From positions 61,900,427 to 61,964,426 of the forward strand of contig OY829542.1 of assembly GCA_963691705.1 (NCBI GenBank): a stretch of DNA of 64,000 bases. Reading direction: 5' to 3'. Below are positions 14,397-25,359 of the stretch, piece after piece. Under the pieces are notes generated by a model that did not search any database, was not told where the DNA came from, and saw nothing but the letters and a program-made list of their open reading frames with translations. Both the position numbers and the translations under genes were made by a program. This DNA comes from Viola odorata (lineage: Eukaryota > Streptophyta > Magnoliopsida > Malpighiales > Violaceae). Position 1 is the stretch's first letter, and every line of letters starts with the position of its first letter.

Positions 14397-16397
14397 AGTG
14401 GTAGCGGAGCTCTAGCTGTTCTTGAGTTGTTCGCCTGTTTTCTTTTCCGTTTATGTCAGTTTCTTCGCTTAGAAGATTCTGAATTTTTTTATGTCAATCA
14501 ACTTACGCTTGTTTGTAACATTTTTTGTTCTTTAGTCGTCTCCAAATTCTGAGTAAATCTAATACTTTTTATTCAAAACAAAACCGTGCGCGGAATCAAC
14601 CGAGAAAATTGTTTTCTGCGTTTGTGGTATTTTTCAGGTGGATTCCAGCCGGAATTTGCTTTCCTATCCTGAATGAAAGTTATAGATCTACATCTCTGGA
14701 GTGTCCCTGTAAAATTTCACAAATTTTAGCCAACATTTCCTATAGATAAGAGTCAATAGACGAAGGTCTGTCAAAGAACAACTCCATCAGACAGCTTGTT
14801 GTTCTTGTTGTGTTCTTCATCATTCTTGAGTCATTTTCGTCTTCACCATTCTAAAGATGAATCAAGGTCATTTTTAATCTTCTTTCCAGTCATTTTCGTG
14901 TATTCCAAGGTGTTTGTATCAGAAGTCTTCCTTGGATACACAAGTCAAGAGTCTTGGGTCACAAAAGTCATACCCATATCTAACACCAAAGTCTTCATAT
15001 ATCTTCTCTTTCACCTAAAGTCTTAGATATCAATTTGCATATCTTCCAAGTCTTAGATATCAATTGTGTATCTTCTCATATCTTCTTCAAAGTCTAGTCT
15101 TAGATCTCTAATATCTTCAAACATTTTCGTTTTTCTTCCAAGACAAAATATTCTCCACAAATTTCTGTCACAAAAGTCTTCCAAAATCTATCACCAAAGT
15201 CTTCACAAATCTTCTCTTTCCCCTAAAGTCTAAGAATATCAATTTGTGTCATCCAAGTCTTTGGTCTTCCTTATTTTACTCCAGACAATATCTTCTCCCA
15301 AGTCCTCAATCCTCTCTTAGAGTCTTACCATATATTCCTTAAAGTCAAAAAAGAAAAGAAAAAAAGAAATCAAATACCAAACAAAATCAAGTGGAAAGAA
15401 CACAAACATCTTCTTTCTTTCTTTCTTCCTAGCTTATTCCTTCCACCTAGTTCCTAAAGGTCTGTCACTCCCAAACTTCTTCTTCATCTTGTTCATTACA
15501 CTTGAGCTAATTGGCACCAAATATCGTGAATTGTTAATCCACGAAAATGAGCAGTGCACATGATGAATTGTTAAAGAAAGGGAGTGTGCTATTAGACGAG
15601 TTCCACGTCTTGTTCAACGAGTGGAGCAATGTCGTCTTAGACAGAAGACCAGCTGAATTAATAGCCAAGTTGCAGGCCAAACACTGAATAGCATTCAAGA
15701 ATTATATTATGGCATGCAGTAAACCGGTCAAAACAGCCATAATTCCTACCACTCCTAGCGCCATAATTCTTCCAATTAAATCCAAACCTTTACCAATCCA
15801 GCCGCCTCCACCTTCTCAATCTCTTGAAGCAAATGTGCTTGATATTTGTGTTGAAAATGAGAGTGAGATGATCATACCAACCCTTGATGAAACCGTTTCC
15901 ACCCCTCTTCCTTCTACTAATAACACAAATGACTCGAATGTAAATGTTGAGTTTGAGAGTGTTACTTTGGAAAAAGAAAAGAGTGAGGAAATAACAACGA
16001 GGGCTGAAAGTGTGAGAGAAGAAAGTGAGGAAAACATTAAAGAGAATGTTTTATTTGCTAGCGATCCAATGAGCGTGCCTTTGTGCAATGAGGATCAATT
16101 AGCTCATACTAACATTGATAACTCATTTTCTTCTGTTTGTAAGCCAATTGTGCAGGATTTTCCTAAGGGTTTTGCCAAGGATTTTGGAGCCTATGCAGAC
16201 CCTTTCATGACCTCAATTCCTAGGCAAGACGACAAGCTTAAAATTGTGGATTTTGAACTACTTGTGCAGGATTCTCCTAAATCTTTTGTGAAGGATTTAG
16301 GCGCCTACGAGGATCCTTTCTTACATTCCACTTCAAGCTGAGACTCCCAAATTAAAGTTATGGATTCGAGGACGAATCCTTTCGAAAGGAGAGGTGA
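14397..16397 (+). mobile_element. Retrotransposon internal region with short ORF
   Basis: Internal region between the 5' LTR and a diverged LTR. No reverse transcriptase, integrase or protease motif is found, so the element is non-autonomous. The only substantial frame is 15709-16341 (210 residues): Pro-rich at the start, Glu/Ser-rich in the middle, then imperfect repeats of KDLGAYEDPF-type units near the C-terminus. Just before 16398 come an SRTNPF-like tail in another frame and the purine tract GAAAGGAGAGG, in the position of a polypurine tract. About 15000-15400 is a low-complexity tract with repeated AGTCTT words. Product function unknown. Confidence 0.6.
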
Positions 16398-16920
16398 TGA
16401 TACGATCACACCAACCTTTGAAACTGAAGACCACACGTTTCCATTCAAGCCGGGCTACGCCCATGAGGCCCCGAACTCAACTAGTTTTGAAGACACGTTC
16501 TAAGCTACTTCTTACCCTTCAAATGGGCTTGGAAGCCCATCAAAATGACAAGGAAATTTCGTCCATCTTAGAAGGAAGGAAGAGCTCATTAAGGGAATAT
16601 TGCCCATTTTGTATAATAATATAAATAGCTAGTTTCTTGCTTATTTTTATTAGTTTAGACATTGAGAGAATATTGTGAGTGAGTTTTCCTCCCTTTTCTC
16701 TCCTAAACTCTTACCCATTCCTTGGAAGGATTATTGAGTTGAGTTTACTCCTCTCTAATCCCTCCTGGGAGTTTATCATTGTAATCGAGTGAGTGTGTAT
16801 CTTTCGAATCATTTGCCTACTGTTCTTGCTACTGAATCTACAAGCTTTCAAGTGTGTTGTTACAATCATCATCATCATCTTATTCAATTCGCCCATCCAT
16901 CCAACCATAAACATCCACGG
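16398..16920 (+). mobile_element. Diverged, 3'-truncated LTR of the same family
   Basis: Starts TGATACGATCACACC like the 717-bp LTRs and follows them with many substitutions and small indels. It stops at the CATCCACGG word that lies about 540 bp into the full LTR. The remaining ~175 bp is missing, and at GGATTC the sequence switches into the repeat-coding internal region of another copy. This is more diverged than the outer pair, so it belongs to an older or different element. Confidence 0.75.
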
Positions 16921-17161
16921 ATTCTCCCATGGCGTATGTGAAAGAATTGAGCACCTACGAAGATCCATTCATAAGCTCAAATCCTAAACAAGATAATGAG
17001 CTTAAAATTATGAATTGTGAGCCACGTGTGTCGGGTTCTCCTATAGCTTTTGTGAAGGATTTAGGTGCCTACGAAGATCCTCTCTTAAGCTCCATTCCTA
17101 TCCGAGACTCCCGAATTAAAGCTATGGATTCGAGGACGAATCCTTTTGAAGGGAAAGGTGA
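16921..17161 (+). mobile_element. Retrotransposon internal tail with YEDPF repeats
   Basis: Open frame 16929-17160 continues into the next LTR. It carries two more units of the VKDLGAYEDP type and ends in MDSRTNPFEG followed by the purine tract GAAGGGAAAGG. A similar RTNPF tail is common at the end of plant Ty3/gypsy polyproteins, placing this directly upstream of the 3' LTR. No catalytic domain is seen. Confidence 0.55.
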
Positions 17162-17878
17162 TGATAAGATCACACCTACCTTTGAAACCGAAGAGCACAC
17201 GTTTCCATTCAAGCCGGGCTACGTCCATGAGCCCAATAGAACCCGAACTCGACCCATCTTGAAGACACGTTCTAGGCTACTTCTTACCCTTCAAATGGGC
17301 TTGGAAGCCCATCAAAATGATAAGGAATTTCCCTCCATCTTAGAAGGGAGGAAGGAAGAGCTCATTAAGGGCAATATGGTCATAAAGGGCCTAATGTGTA
17401 ATAAGTATAAATACTTATTTTCTTGTATGTTTTCATTAGTTTAGACATTTGAGAGAATATTGTTGAGTGAGTTTCTCCTCCCTTTTCTCTCCTAAACTCT
17501 TACCCATTCCTTGGAAGGATTATTGAGTTGAGTTTACTCCTCTTTAAATCCCTCCTGGGAGTTTATCATTGTATTCGATTGAGTGTGTATCAATTGATCT
17601 TTCATTCTGTTCTTGTTACTGAATCTCCAAGCTTTCAAGTGTGTTGCTACAATCATCATCCCTTAAATCGTTCATCCAATCCCTCCATACAAATCCACGG
17701 TAACATTCATTGCTTTCCTTGTGTCCATCATCGTTCTTCCTATCCGCTGCGCATATCCGAGTCTTTTTATATATTTGTGTCGTTCTCCTTCCTCTTGTGT
17801 GACAACTCACGGACTAGATCCACCCATCAAAGAGCTCCATACTCTATGGATCGTTTAAAAATGAGCTGGAGCGTATCA
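17162..17878 (+). mobile_element. 3' LTR (717 bp)
   Basis: Same length and nearly the same sequence as 13680-14396. The start is TGATAAG (one change from TGATACG) and the end CGTATCA. Directly after it come two bases (AG) shared with the position after the 5' LTR, and then a different element begins. The expected host flank is missing here. Confidence 0.85.
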
Positions 17879-17882
17879 AGAA

Positions 17883-19176
17883 TGATACGATCCTAGCCCC
17901 GAGGCTAGCCCCAGAGCACGCACAACGCGCACACTCCTTGCGGCCAAGACCAATCAATCCAAAGCGTCGAGCCAAAGACATCATGAAGTAATTGGTGAGG
18001 TTTATACAACCTCTACATATGGATATGAGACAAGAGACGTCGCTGGATCAAGCAATTAGACGAAGGGTGACATGGATGGTAGCTTGGAAGTGTCTATCCC
18101 ACACATTCGTGTCCACACAAGTAAACGAATGGAATTATGGCTTCAATCAGAGATCCATCACATGTACAAGACCTATTGGTGTCTTAGGAAGGTCGTGGAC
18201 AATTTTGAGGACATTCGGACGAGTAAATCTTAAGATGACTCGTGGTGACATTCTAGCTGTCAAGGAGATGACGCTAATGTGCAACCAGCTATTGTGTTGG
18301 GGTCTTTTCGGACCAAAACAAGTCAGAATCTTGCGAGTCATATCCAATATGAAACCTCTGGATGTTGTCTACATTATGGTAAAATTTCAGCCTATTCTAA
18401 CGAGTCGATTTGGAGAAAAGACCATTTCAGTTCACACACCTAAGTAAGGTGAAGTTAGACGGAGTTAGGCAACGACCACCGACCAAAATTCTGACCAAAC
18501 CGCGTTGAACGTTAAAAATAGAAAAGTTTCATCTGTGTCTTGTCTACATTGTGTCAAAATTTCAGGTCAAAAGCCCGAGCCATTTGAGAGAAACGGATCA
18601 GTCAAGATCACTGGCCAAAGTTAGGAGCATAGTGACACCAACTTGCAACTTTGCCCCTTGAGCCTTTCAGACTTGGAGACTTGATCTGAATGCTATCCTA
18701 GATTTATTATTCTATGTTTTTCATTAGTTAGAACATGTGTGTATTTTATTTGACACGTTTTAGTCAAATGTAATGTGAGGCATTCTAGCCTAAGTGTGAG
18801 GCTTTTGCCTAGTGTGAGGCGTGAGCCTATTTAAGGAGCCTTTAGTGCTCATAATAAGAGAATATTTGATTTGATAAATAGACTATGTCTTAAGAGAGAG
18901 TATCTCTTGAATGTTCATGCGTGAACCTTGTCTTGTTTTGAGTCCGAACACTCGTTACAAACACAAGTAAAGCCCGAAAGTTCCCCCTTGATTTCGTTTC
19001 CCCTAGGTTGGCTCTCACAAGTTGAGTGAAGGTCTAGAATTCGAGTCAAGAACCTCACTTGAATCGTTTAGGTTGGCTCCCACAGGTTGGGTTCAGGCTT
19101 AAGTTCGTCAAGTCGAGTTTTATCTTCCGCAAATGAAAGTCCAAGCCTTCGAATTAGATCACATTGAAAGATCACA
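17883..19176 (+). mobile_element. Second retroelement-like segment, unresolved
   Basis: Starts TGATACGATCC and ends GATCACA next to the right 124-bp repeat, so it is TG...CA bounded. It is unrelated to the 717-bp LTR beyond the first ten bases. An open frame at 17992-18447 shows no domain I recognise. A TATTTAAGG box near 18830 and a repeated 'ggttggctc(t/c)cac' phrase at about 19007 and 19073 resemble LTR/leader sequence. Likely a solo LTR or an LTR piece from another family. Confidence 0.45.
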
Positions 19177-19300
19177 TTGGATGTTTATTTTATTATTTTC
19201 ATGATTAATTTGAATTTTGGATTATACAGATTTGTAATTTCATTACAATTTGCCAATTTGAAGGAGATTCATGGGTAGTCTCTGGATGGCATGCCTGCAC
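19177..19300. repeat. 124-bp direct repeat, right copy
   Basis: Identical by eye to 13556-13679. From 19301 onward the sequence follows the unit 2 host sequence (38736 onward). Confidence 0.9.
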
Positions 19301-20539
19301 CCATGCAACTTTCGTTTTTTTTTTTGTTATTATTGCAATTTATTTGACATCGTGATTTTGTTCATGACTTACAAAACCTAACCATGAAGTCACTTTTAAC
19401 ACATTATTAATTATTATATAACTAAATTTATTTCTTAACACTATATTGATTTTAGTTAATTTCTAAAATTTAATTTTTTAATGATTACAAATTATATTGA
19501 TTTTAACAGTTTATTAATAAGGGAAGAAAGATTGTACAAAAGAGTGAAAACAATGGGGAAATAATGAAAAACTTTCTGGAAAAGCTTCAATTCAAACAAA
19601 AAGAGGTTGGGCTCTCATAAAAAGAAAACACCAACAATGAGGTTGGATAGTTCCCTTCATTGATTTCACTTCACAAAATTTCTAGAATAATTGAAAGGAA
19701 TCTATTTCAATGTTTGTTTATTTGTTTTGAAAGTAAATTATTATAATTATATATTATTTTTCTTTTTAAAACACAATGTTAAATGTTAAATTTAGAGCAC
19801 ATGAGGTTCTAATTCAACTGATTATTACATATTTATTTTACGATGTTCAATCATTGTAATGATAATTAATAATATAATTAAATTTTAAAAAACATTAGGT
19901 GTAATTTCTTTTATGATGCAAACAAAACGGAATCATGTGGCTCATTACATCAAGGTTGTAAAATTCAACCCCATCATAAATTTGATGAGAGGAAAAGCCA
20001 AGGGTTAGAGGTTCAATCATGATCAAATCGGACTAATCCGAAATTTTAATAAATTAGTAAATATATTTAATATTTGAGTAAAATATTTTTTTTAAAGTTA
20101 AATGAAAATCATATCATATATTTATTTTATATGTTCTAATTTAGTATAAAAAATATAGTTGACGTAGTAGTTAATATTTTGTTCGACAATGTTGAACATG
20201 GTTCGAATCCCATGTTTAGCATTTTATATAATTTATTTTCTTTGTTCAACCAAATTTAACCCAAACCTAGTTGATTAGTTCTCAAAATAAACCAAAAAAT
20301 GGGATTTTTTCAAATCCACCGGTGATCGTTTCTTGGATTTCTCAATCGAACTGGTAAGTCTGGACTGGATTTGACTACCTTGCGTTACAAAAGAAGGTAT
20401 GGAAATTTGACTTGGCTAGGCTCATAGATAGCCCATGAACAAAAATAAAAACAATTGCTATATGTTTTTTTAAGGTAATTTTAATCCATCACCTAAAATG
20501 ATAAATTCTGCTAATAATACTTTGACATCTATTTTAAAG
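19301..20539. other. Host spacer, unit 1
   Basis: AT-rich host DNA matching 38736-39370 in unit 2. About 19596-20194 is absent from unit 2. No gene is seen. A GGTTCGAATCC word at 20200-20210 resembles a tRNA B-box, but no cloverleaf surrounds it. Confidence 0.5.
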
Positions 20540-21467
20540 GGGTAAAAGCTGAAAAACAACCCTGAACTTTAAAATTTTATTTAATCGCAACCCTGAACTT
20601 TTATTTTATTTAATCGCAACCCTGGTCAAACACGAATTGTTTAAGTTACCTCCTACCGTGACAGAAATTTGATGTGGCACCGTTGACCAACGTTATGTGC
20701 CACGTCACGGTGCCACGTGGCACCGTTGACCGACGTTTGACCAGGGTTGTAATTAAACAAAATAAAAGTTCAGGGTTGCGATTAAATAAAACGTTAAAGT
20801 TCAGGGTTGTTTTTCAGCTTTTACCCGTATATCATATTTTTATCAATTATTTAATCCTTATTCAAAATTAATAATAAACTAAATTAAATGTAACTTTATA
20901 ATTAAATGTTACTATATTTTATTAATTAGATATTAATCCTTACTACTGTTATAATCATTTTTTAAAATTAAGATGATACTGCATATATATATAATTAGAA
21001 ATTAGGAATTTAATTATAGCTTTTAAATAAAATAATTATTACATAATGATAATTAATTCGGCTCTGAATTATCAAAAATCTCCCTCTGAATTATCTCCTC
21101 TCTATCTAAAATAAAATTCGGCTCGAGATCTTTCGAAACCAAAAAGACCTTAAAATAAAAAAACACTGTTAATTAATGTGTAAAAGCTGAAAAACAACCC
21201 TGAACTTTAAAGTTTTATTTAATCGCAACCCTGAACTTTTATTTTGTTTAATTACAACCCTGGTCAAACAAGACGCGGCAGGAGACGCTGACATGGCACC
21301 GTGACGTGGCACATAACGTTGGTCAACGGTGCCACGTCAGATTTCTGTCACGGTAGGGGGTAACTTAAACAATTCGTGTTTGACTAGGGTTGTGATTAAA
21401 TAAAATAAAAGTTCAGAGTTGCGATTAAATAAAACTTTAAAGTTCAGGGTTGTTTTTCAGCTTTTAC
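20540..21467. mobile_element. Composite fold-back (MULE/MITE-like) insertion
   Basis: Two copies of a ~290-bp palindromic unit (20540-20826 and 21180-21468) bound a ~350-bp AT-rich spacer. Each unit starts GTAAAAGCTGAAAAACAACCC and ends in its reverse complement. The whole insertion is flanked by CTATTTTAAAG at 20529-20539 and 21468-21478. The empty site, with a single CTATTTTAAAGTGG, is present at about 39366-39380 and 51630-51645. No transposase is present. A TSD of 9-11 bp would fit Mutator-like elements. Confidence 0.75.
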
Positions 21468-21478
21468 CTATTTTAAAG

Positions 21479-22372
21479 TGGTATTTTAGTTACTGAGTTT
21501 AATTAGAAAAAGAAATAATAACGCAACAACATTAAAATCCTAAACGGTCTCTCCTTTTCAAAAATTAAAGATTCATGTATATCGCTTTCATTTTATTTTT
21601 CTTCTTGTAGTTTGATTCTAAACTAACACATGCTCAGACAAATGCAAATCAAGACAATGATAATGAAGAAATAAAAACTATAGAATTACAAATTTTTTTT
21701 TTATTTGATTTTTTTTGGGCTATACGGGCTCGAATTATAGAACTTCTTGATAAAACAGACTAAACTGATTAGTATCAAAATGATTTCAACGGTTTCAAAG
21801 ACCCAACATGCATTTTTTTTTTACATTAGGCTCTTTCAGTAACTGATATAAATAATCAGTTAGTCTACCATACTTCTCTCCACAGAAAGATATAAAGATG
21901 GCTCCATGTGCTTTGATTTTTTTTTTATTCCAATCCAAGAGGCAACTGATATGGAATTATAGTATTATTTTTCCATGTCCTTCTAACATGGTTGTTGGTA
22001 CATTAATTAGTTTTTTTTTGTTATTGGTAAAAACATTAATTAGATAGTCAAATTAATAAATCGATTTTTTCCAAATGGATTCTTTCAGGCGATTTAAGTA
22101 ATACTAATCTTATATATAACTGTATTCTTAAAGTTCGAACTCAAAATCTTAATTAATTAAACTAGAATAATTCTTAACCAACTGAACCTAAATTTCAACA
22201 AAATAAATAAATAAATAAAAATGAACCTAAATAACTTAAATAGTCAACGTAATAAATTACAGAAAAGAAAATAATTCTTCGTTGTCCTACATGTTCCCTT
22301 ACATTGTTTTTTTTTTAATAATGTTTCTCTTCTATAAATCAAGACCACTTTCTCCACTAAATTCGGATTATT
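21479..22372. other. Aspartic protease upstream region, unit 1
   Basis: Matches 39380-39957 (unit 2) and 51645-52496 (unit 3). It includes a TATAAAT box near 22335, in the same position relative to the ATG as in the full-length gene. No other gene is seen. Confidence 0.6.
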
Positions 22373-22582
22373 ATGGCTTCATTTTTAATCTCTCTTTTCT
22401 TCCTCTTAACGCTCTCCATCTCCTCCGCATTGTCGTCTTCTCCAACGACAATCCATCTTCCTCTTCAATGCTCCTCCACCCTTAAAAACCCATATTCCTC
22501 GCCAAATCTAAACCCAATATCTACACCAGTAACTCAACAAGTACCATTAGAAATTCTAGCTCGAATCTTGTTAAAGGACTAA
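22373..22582 (+). pseudogene. Truncated aspartic protease 5' end (signal peptide and part of the pro-segment)
   Basis: The first ~65 codons of the protease at 52497, with the same ATG context and TATA box. It encodes the hydrophobic signal peptide MASFLISLFFLLTL and the start of the pro-region; one codon is missing and a few are changed. Homology stops after CTCGAATCTT near 22570, and the sequence continues as SerRS intron 4. Read through, the frame ends at TAA 22580-22582, giving a 69-residue secreted-type peptide with no catalytic Asp. It cannot be a protease. Whether it is expressed cannot be seen. Confidence 0.85.
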
Positions 22583-23320
22583 GTACCCCTTTGGGGTTAT
22601 GGTTTGGTTTAAAGAAGTGCTTTTCAAACCCAAAAGTTCAAGGTTTGGTGTTTGGTAAACCACTTTTCCAATAGAGCTTCTCAAAAGCTCTATGGTTTCC
22701 TTAGCATTTACCCTCTAAAAGCCACTGCTCAAAAAGAGAGCAGTGGCTAGAAGTGCGTCCACGCCTAACACGGGAAGCTGGCTTTTGTAATTTTTGGACA
22801 AAAATATCCCCTGGTTTTTTTCTTAATTACAAATAAACCAGGTATAAAAGATTAAAAAAAAATCGCTCTCTCACTCTCTCTCGCTCTCTCGTTCTATCAG
22901 TCTCTCGTTAGGGTTTCTTTGAATCTGTTCCAATCCTCTCTGCGTCGGCGAAATCTTGCTCAGGATTTCAGTATTATACTTCCTCCCGCAAAATCAACGG
23001 TTCCAATCCTCTCTGCGTCGGGATTCCTCGCAATATCCACCGACGTAACTCCCCCTTCTTCATAAATCTCAGATTTTTTGTTACATTTGTTACATTTTAT
23101 CTCATTCTTTTAATTGGGCTCCCGAAATTTTGAAGCTATTTTTCTATTCTCAATTGCTCACATCACCAGCTCAATAGGGTCTGATTTTGATCCATGTCTC
23201 GTTGCTTCAATTTTCTTGTACTGAGGTTGCAAACAGGCACTAAACACTCTTTCTTTTCTATTGATTGATGTCTTGTTTCTTCTGCTTGTGTAAAGATGTG
23301 ATCTTGTTCTCTTCTATGGA

Positions 23321-24065
23321 GGGAGGAGTGAGAAATTGGCTTCTGGGTTATTCGACCCTTTCATTTCGCATCTCAAATTTGTTAAAGATGAGATTTCCAA
23401 AGGTGGGTACTCCATCAAACTTCGTCCTAACATTGTGGCTCCTTGGTTCACCAAAGGCACTTTTGAAAGGTAATAAATTAATTCTATGGGTTTGATTTTT
23501 GCTTCATATTTGCTCCATATATGAATAATTGACCTTTTTTTTTTACTTTTGTACTCCAGTTATCCTATCAGTGTGTGTGAATTATGATCATGATTGCATT
23601 GTTGTTGTGTCTCTCAACTAGTTCAAGTTTTAAAATCAGCTGCAATATGTACAATGGCATGTGAATTTGTTCTTTTTTTGTTCTTCAATGCAACTCTTAA
23701 ATCTAATTTTGCATTTAGTTTGATGCCAAAGTGAATTCCCAAGTCGCTATTATATAATTGGCTTGTTAGAAAAAGATTACCCTTTTTCCTGCTTTAGTTA
23801 GGCCTACGAAATTTGGAAAAGGATGAGGCCAATTGAGATTTGTTTTGTTTTTATCACCTGGGTGGAGGTGGTAAAGGGAAGGGGTGAGGAAGTCACTTGT
23901 TCTGAAAGTTTTTTCATACTTTTTTCCGCAGATTTGTGCAGTTTGCTAGCACACCAGCAGTCCTCGAGAGGGTTGTCAGTCTTGAAATGGAAATCTCACA
24001 AATTGACAGTTCGGTTCAAGAGAATGAATTGTCTGCCTCTAATGCTGCAGGCCAGCTGGATGAAG
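23321..24065 (+). pseudogene. Captured CIP7-like (COP1-interacting protein 7 family) exons
   Basis: Two exon-like blocks with intact GT-AG borders and matching phase. Block 23321-23469 encodes [15 protein letters not shown], then [13 protein letters not shown] and WFTKGTFER. Block 23932-24065 encodes FVQFASTPAVLERVVSLEMEI. This order matches the N-terminal region of plant COP1-interacting protein 7-like proteins as I remember them. A probable 5' leader with a duplicated GGTTCCAATCCTCTCTGCGTC phrase (near 22928 and 22999) lies upstream. The rest of the gene is missing. Family name is from memory and should be checked. Confidence 0.6.
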
Positions 24066-24703
24066 GTAATGATATCATTAGCAAATGTGATCACTGATTC
24101 TGGAGTTGGTTTACTTTTATTGAATGCTTATCAGACACAGTTTAAAACACTGCAATTCACTCACTGATTTTATTTCATTCTGTCAGGAATTGATTTTCCT
24201 TACAGCTTATGCTAATTTTATGACACAAACCTGCACATTTTGCCTGTTCTTCAGAGAATTACAGCTTTTTAGGAAATTGAAATTCCTTTAGCAATAGGGA
24301 TCACAAGTATATATTTTACATCTAGTTGCAAGTGAACAAATTATTTCTTTACTTGGTATTGGATGAGTATGTACTGAATGGAATTGTCATGTGTGATATG
24401 TGCACCTAGATGAGGGTGGGTTGGGGTTGCTGGCGTTTTGACTATAAGTAAACAATACAGGCCCTTTCCCAGTATGGATTAGAACTCTAGCCCTGAATAT
24501 TGAAATGAAGTCTTTGAAGCTTTTCTTGCGTGCAGGCTTTATACTTTTGTTTATTTTCTTATCTATGGCTTGTTCCATGTGTTTTCTCCTCCGAGCATAA
24601 CTTGTTTTGTCAATGCAACCTCTACCTCTACCTATATTATTATTTTATCAAAGTTCTTCTAGATGCCTTGCACGGTATTGATTGAGACTTTGGATGGTTT
24701 CAG

Positions 24704-25125
24704 GATATAGAGGCTAACAATAGAAAGGTCAAAGTGTATGGTAAAAAATATACTTTTTACGAGACTAAGTGGAAGCAACTCCAGGTTGGGGATGTTATTA
24801 AGGTCTGTAAGGATGAATATTTTCCTGCTGACTTGCTTCTTCTCTCATCAAGCAACAAGGATGGAATTTGTTATGTCGAGACTTTGAATCTTGATGGGGA
24901 GACTAACTTAAAATTGAAGCATGCCTTAGAGGTGACAGCATCTTTACGTAATGAAGAATCCTTGACGAGATTTAAAGCTACGATCAAGTTTTGGCACTTT
25001 GCAATACTGCAGTTCCTGAGCATAATAGAGAAACAGGTGAAATTTCTTATGAAGCTGAATCACCGGATGAAGCTGCCTTTGTTATTGGTGCAAGGGAGAT
25101 TGGCTTTAGTTCAATCTTTTGCCAC
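24704..25125 (+). pseudogene. Captured P4-ATPase (ALA-type flippase) fragment
   Basis: After a CAG acceptor, about 85 codons encode [17 protein letters not shown], then [14 protein letters not shown] and [19 protein letters not shown], diagnostic of plant P4-type phospholipid-transporting ATPases (actuator-domain region). At about 24990 the sequence jumps, in another frame, to the nucleotide-binding domain segment [19 protein letters not shown]. The catalytic DKTGT block between these regions is absent, so this is an internally deleted copy with no activity. Confidence 0.85.
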
Positions 25126-25160
25126 TATTTAGACGTAGTTGCCTTTCATCTGCCCAACAG

Positions 25161-25359
25161 CAGGCACAACTAGCTACCGAAGGAGAAAGCCAGCACGATC
25201 CTTCAACTCAAGCTCAGTCTCAAGGTGATTTCTCGGACAAAAATCCCCACTGCCTTCCTGCCCTCACCCTCCTAACGTCACATGTTTAATATGTTGTCAG
25301 GTACTGTTAAGGAAACTGCAAGTGCTGCTGTGCCTCCAGAACAAAAGCCTGAAAACGAG
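25161..25359 (+). pseudogene. Captured exon pair of unknown origin
   Basis: Two short exon-like blocks, about 25161-25224 and 25301-25359, join in phase across a GT-AG intron to a Gln/Glu/Pro-rich peptide (...[16 protein letters not shown]... and ...AAVPPEQKPENE). They may come from the same gene as the CIP7-like exons or from another; I do not recognise them. They lie inside the Pack-type element. Confidence 0.4.

Noticed and set aside
14046..14552. 168-residue frame repeated at 17528
   Set aside because: It is the LTR read as protein; duplicated only because LTRs are duplicated.
17992..18447. 151-residue open frame
   Set aside because: No recognisable domain, unusual composition, and it lies inside a retroelement-like segment; not supported as a gene.
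20195..20220. tRNA-like B-box word GGTTCGAATCC
   Set aside because: No acceptor stem, A-box or anticodon arm can be built around it, and the other unit carries it inverted.
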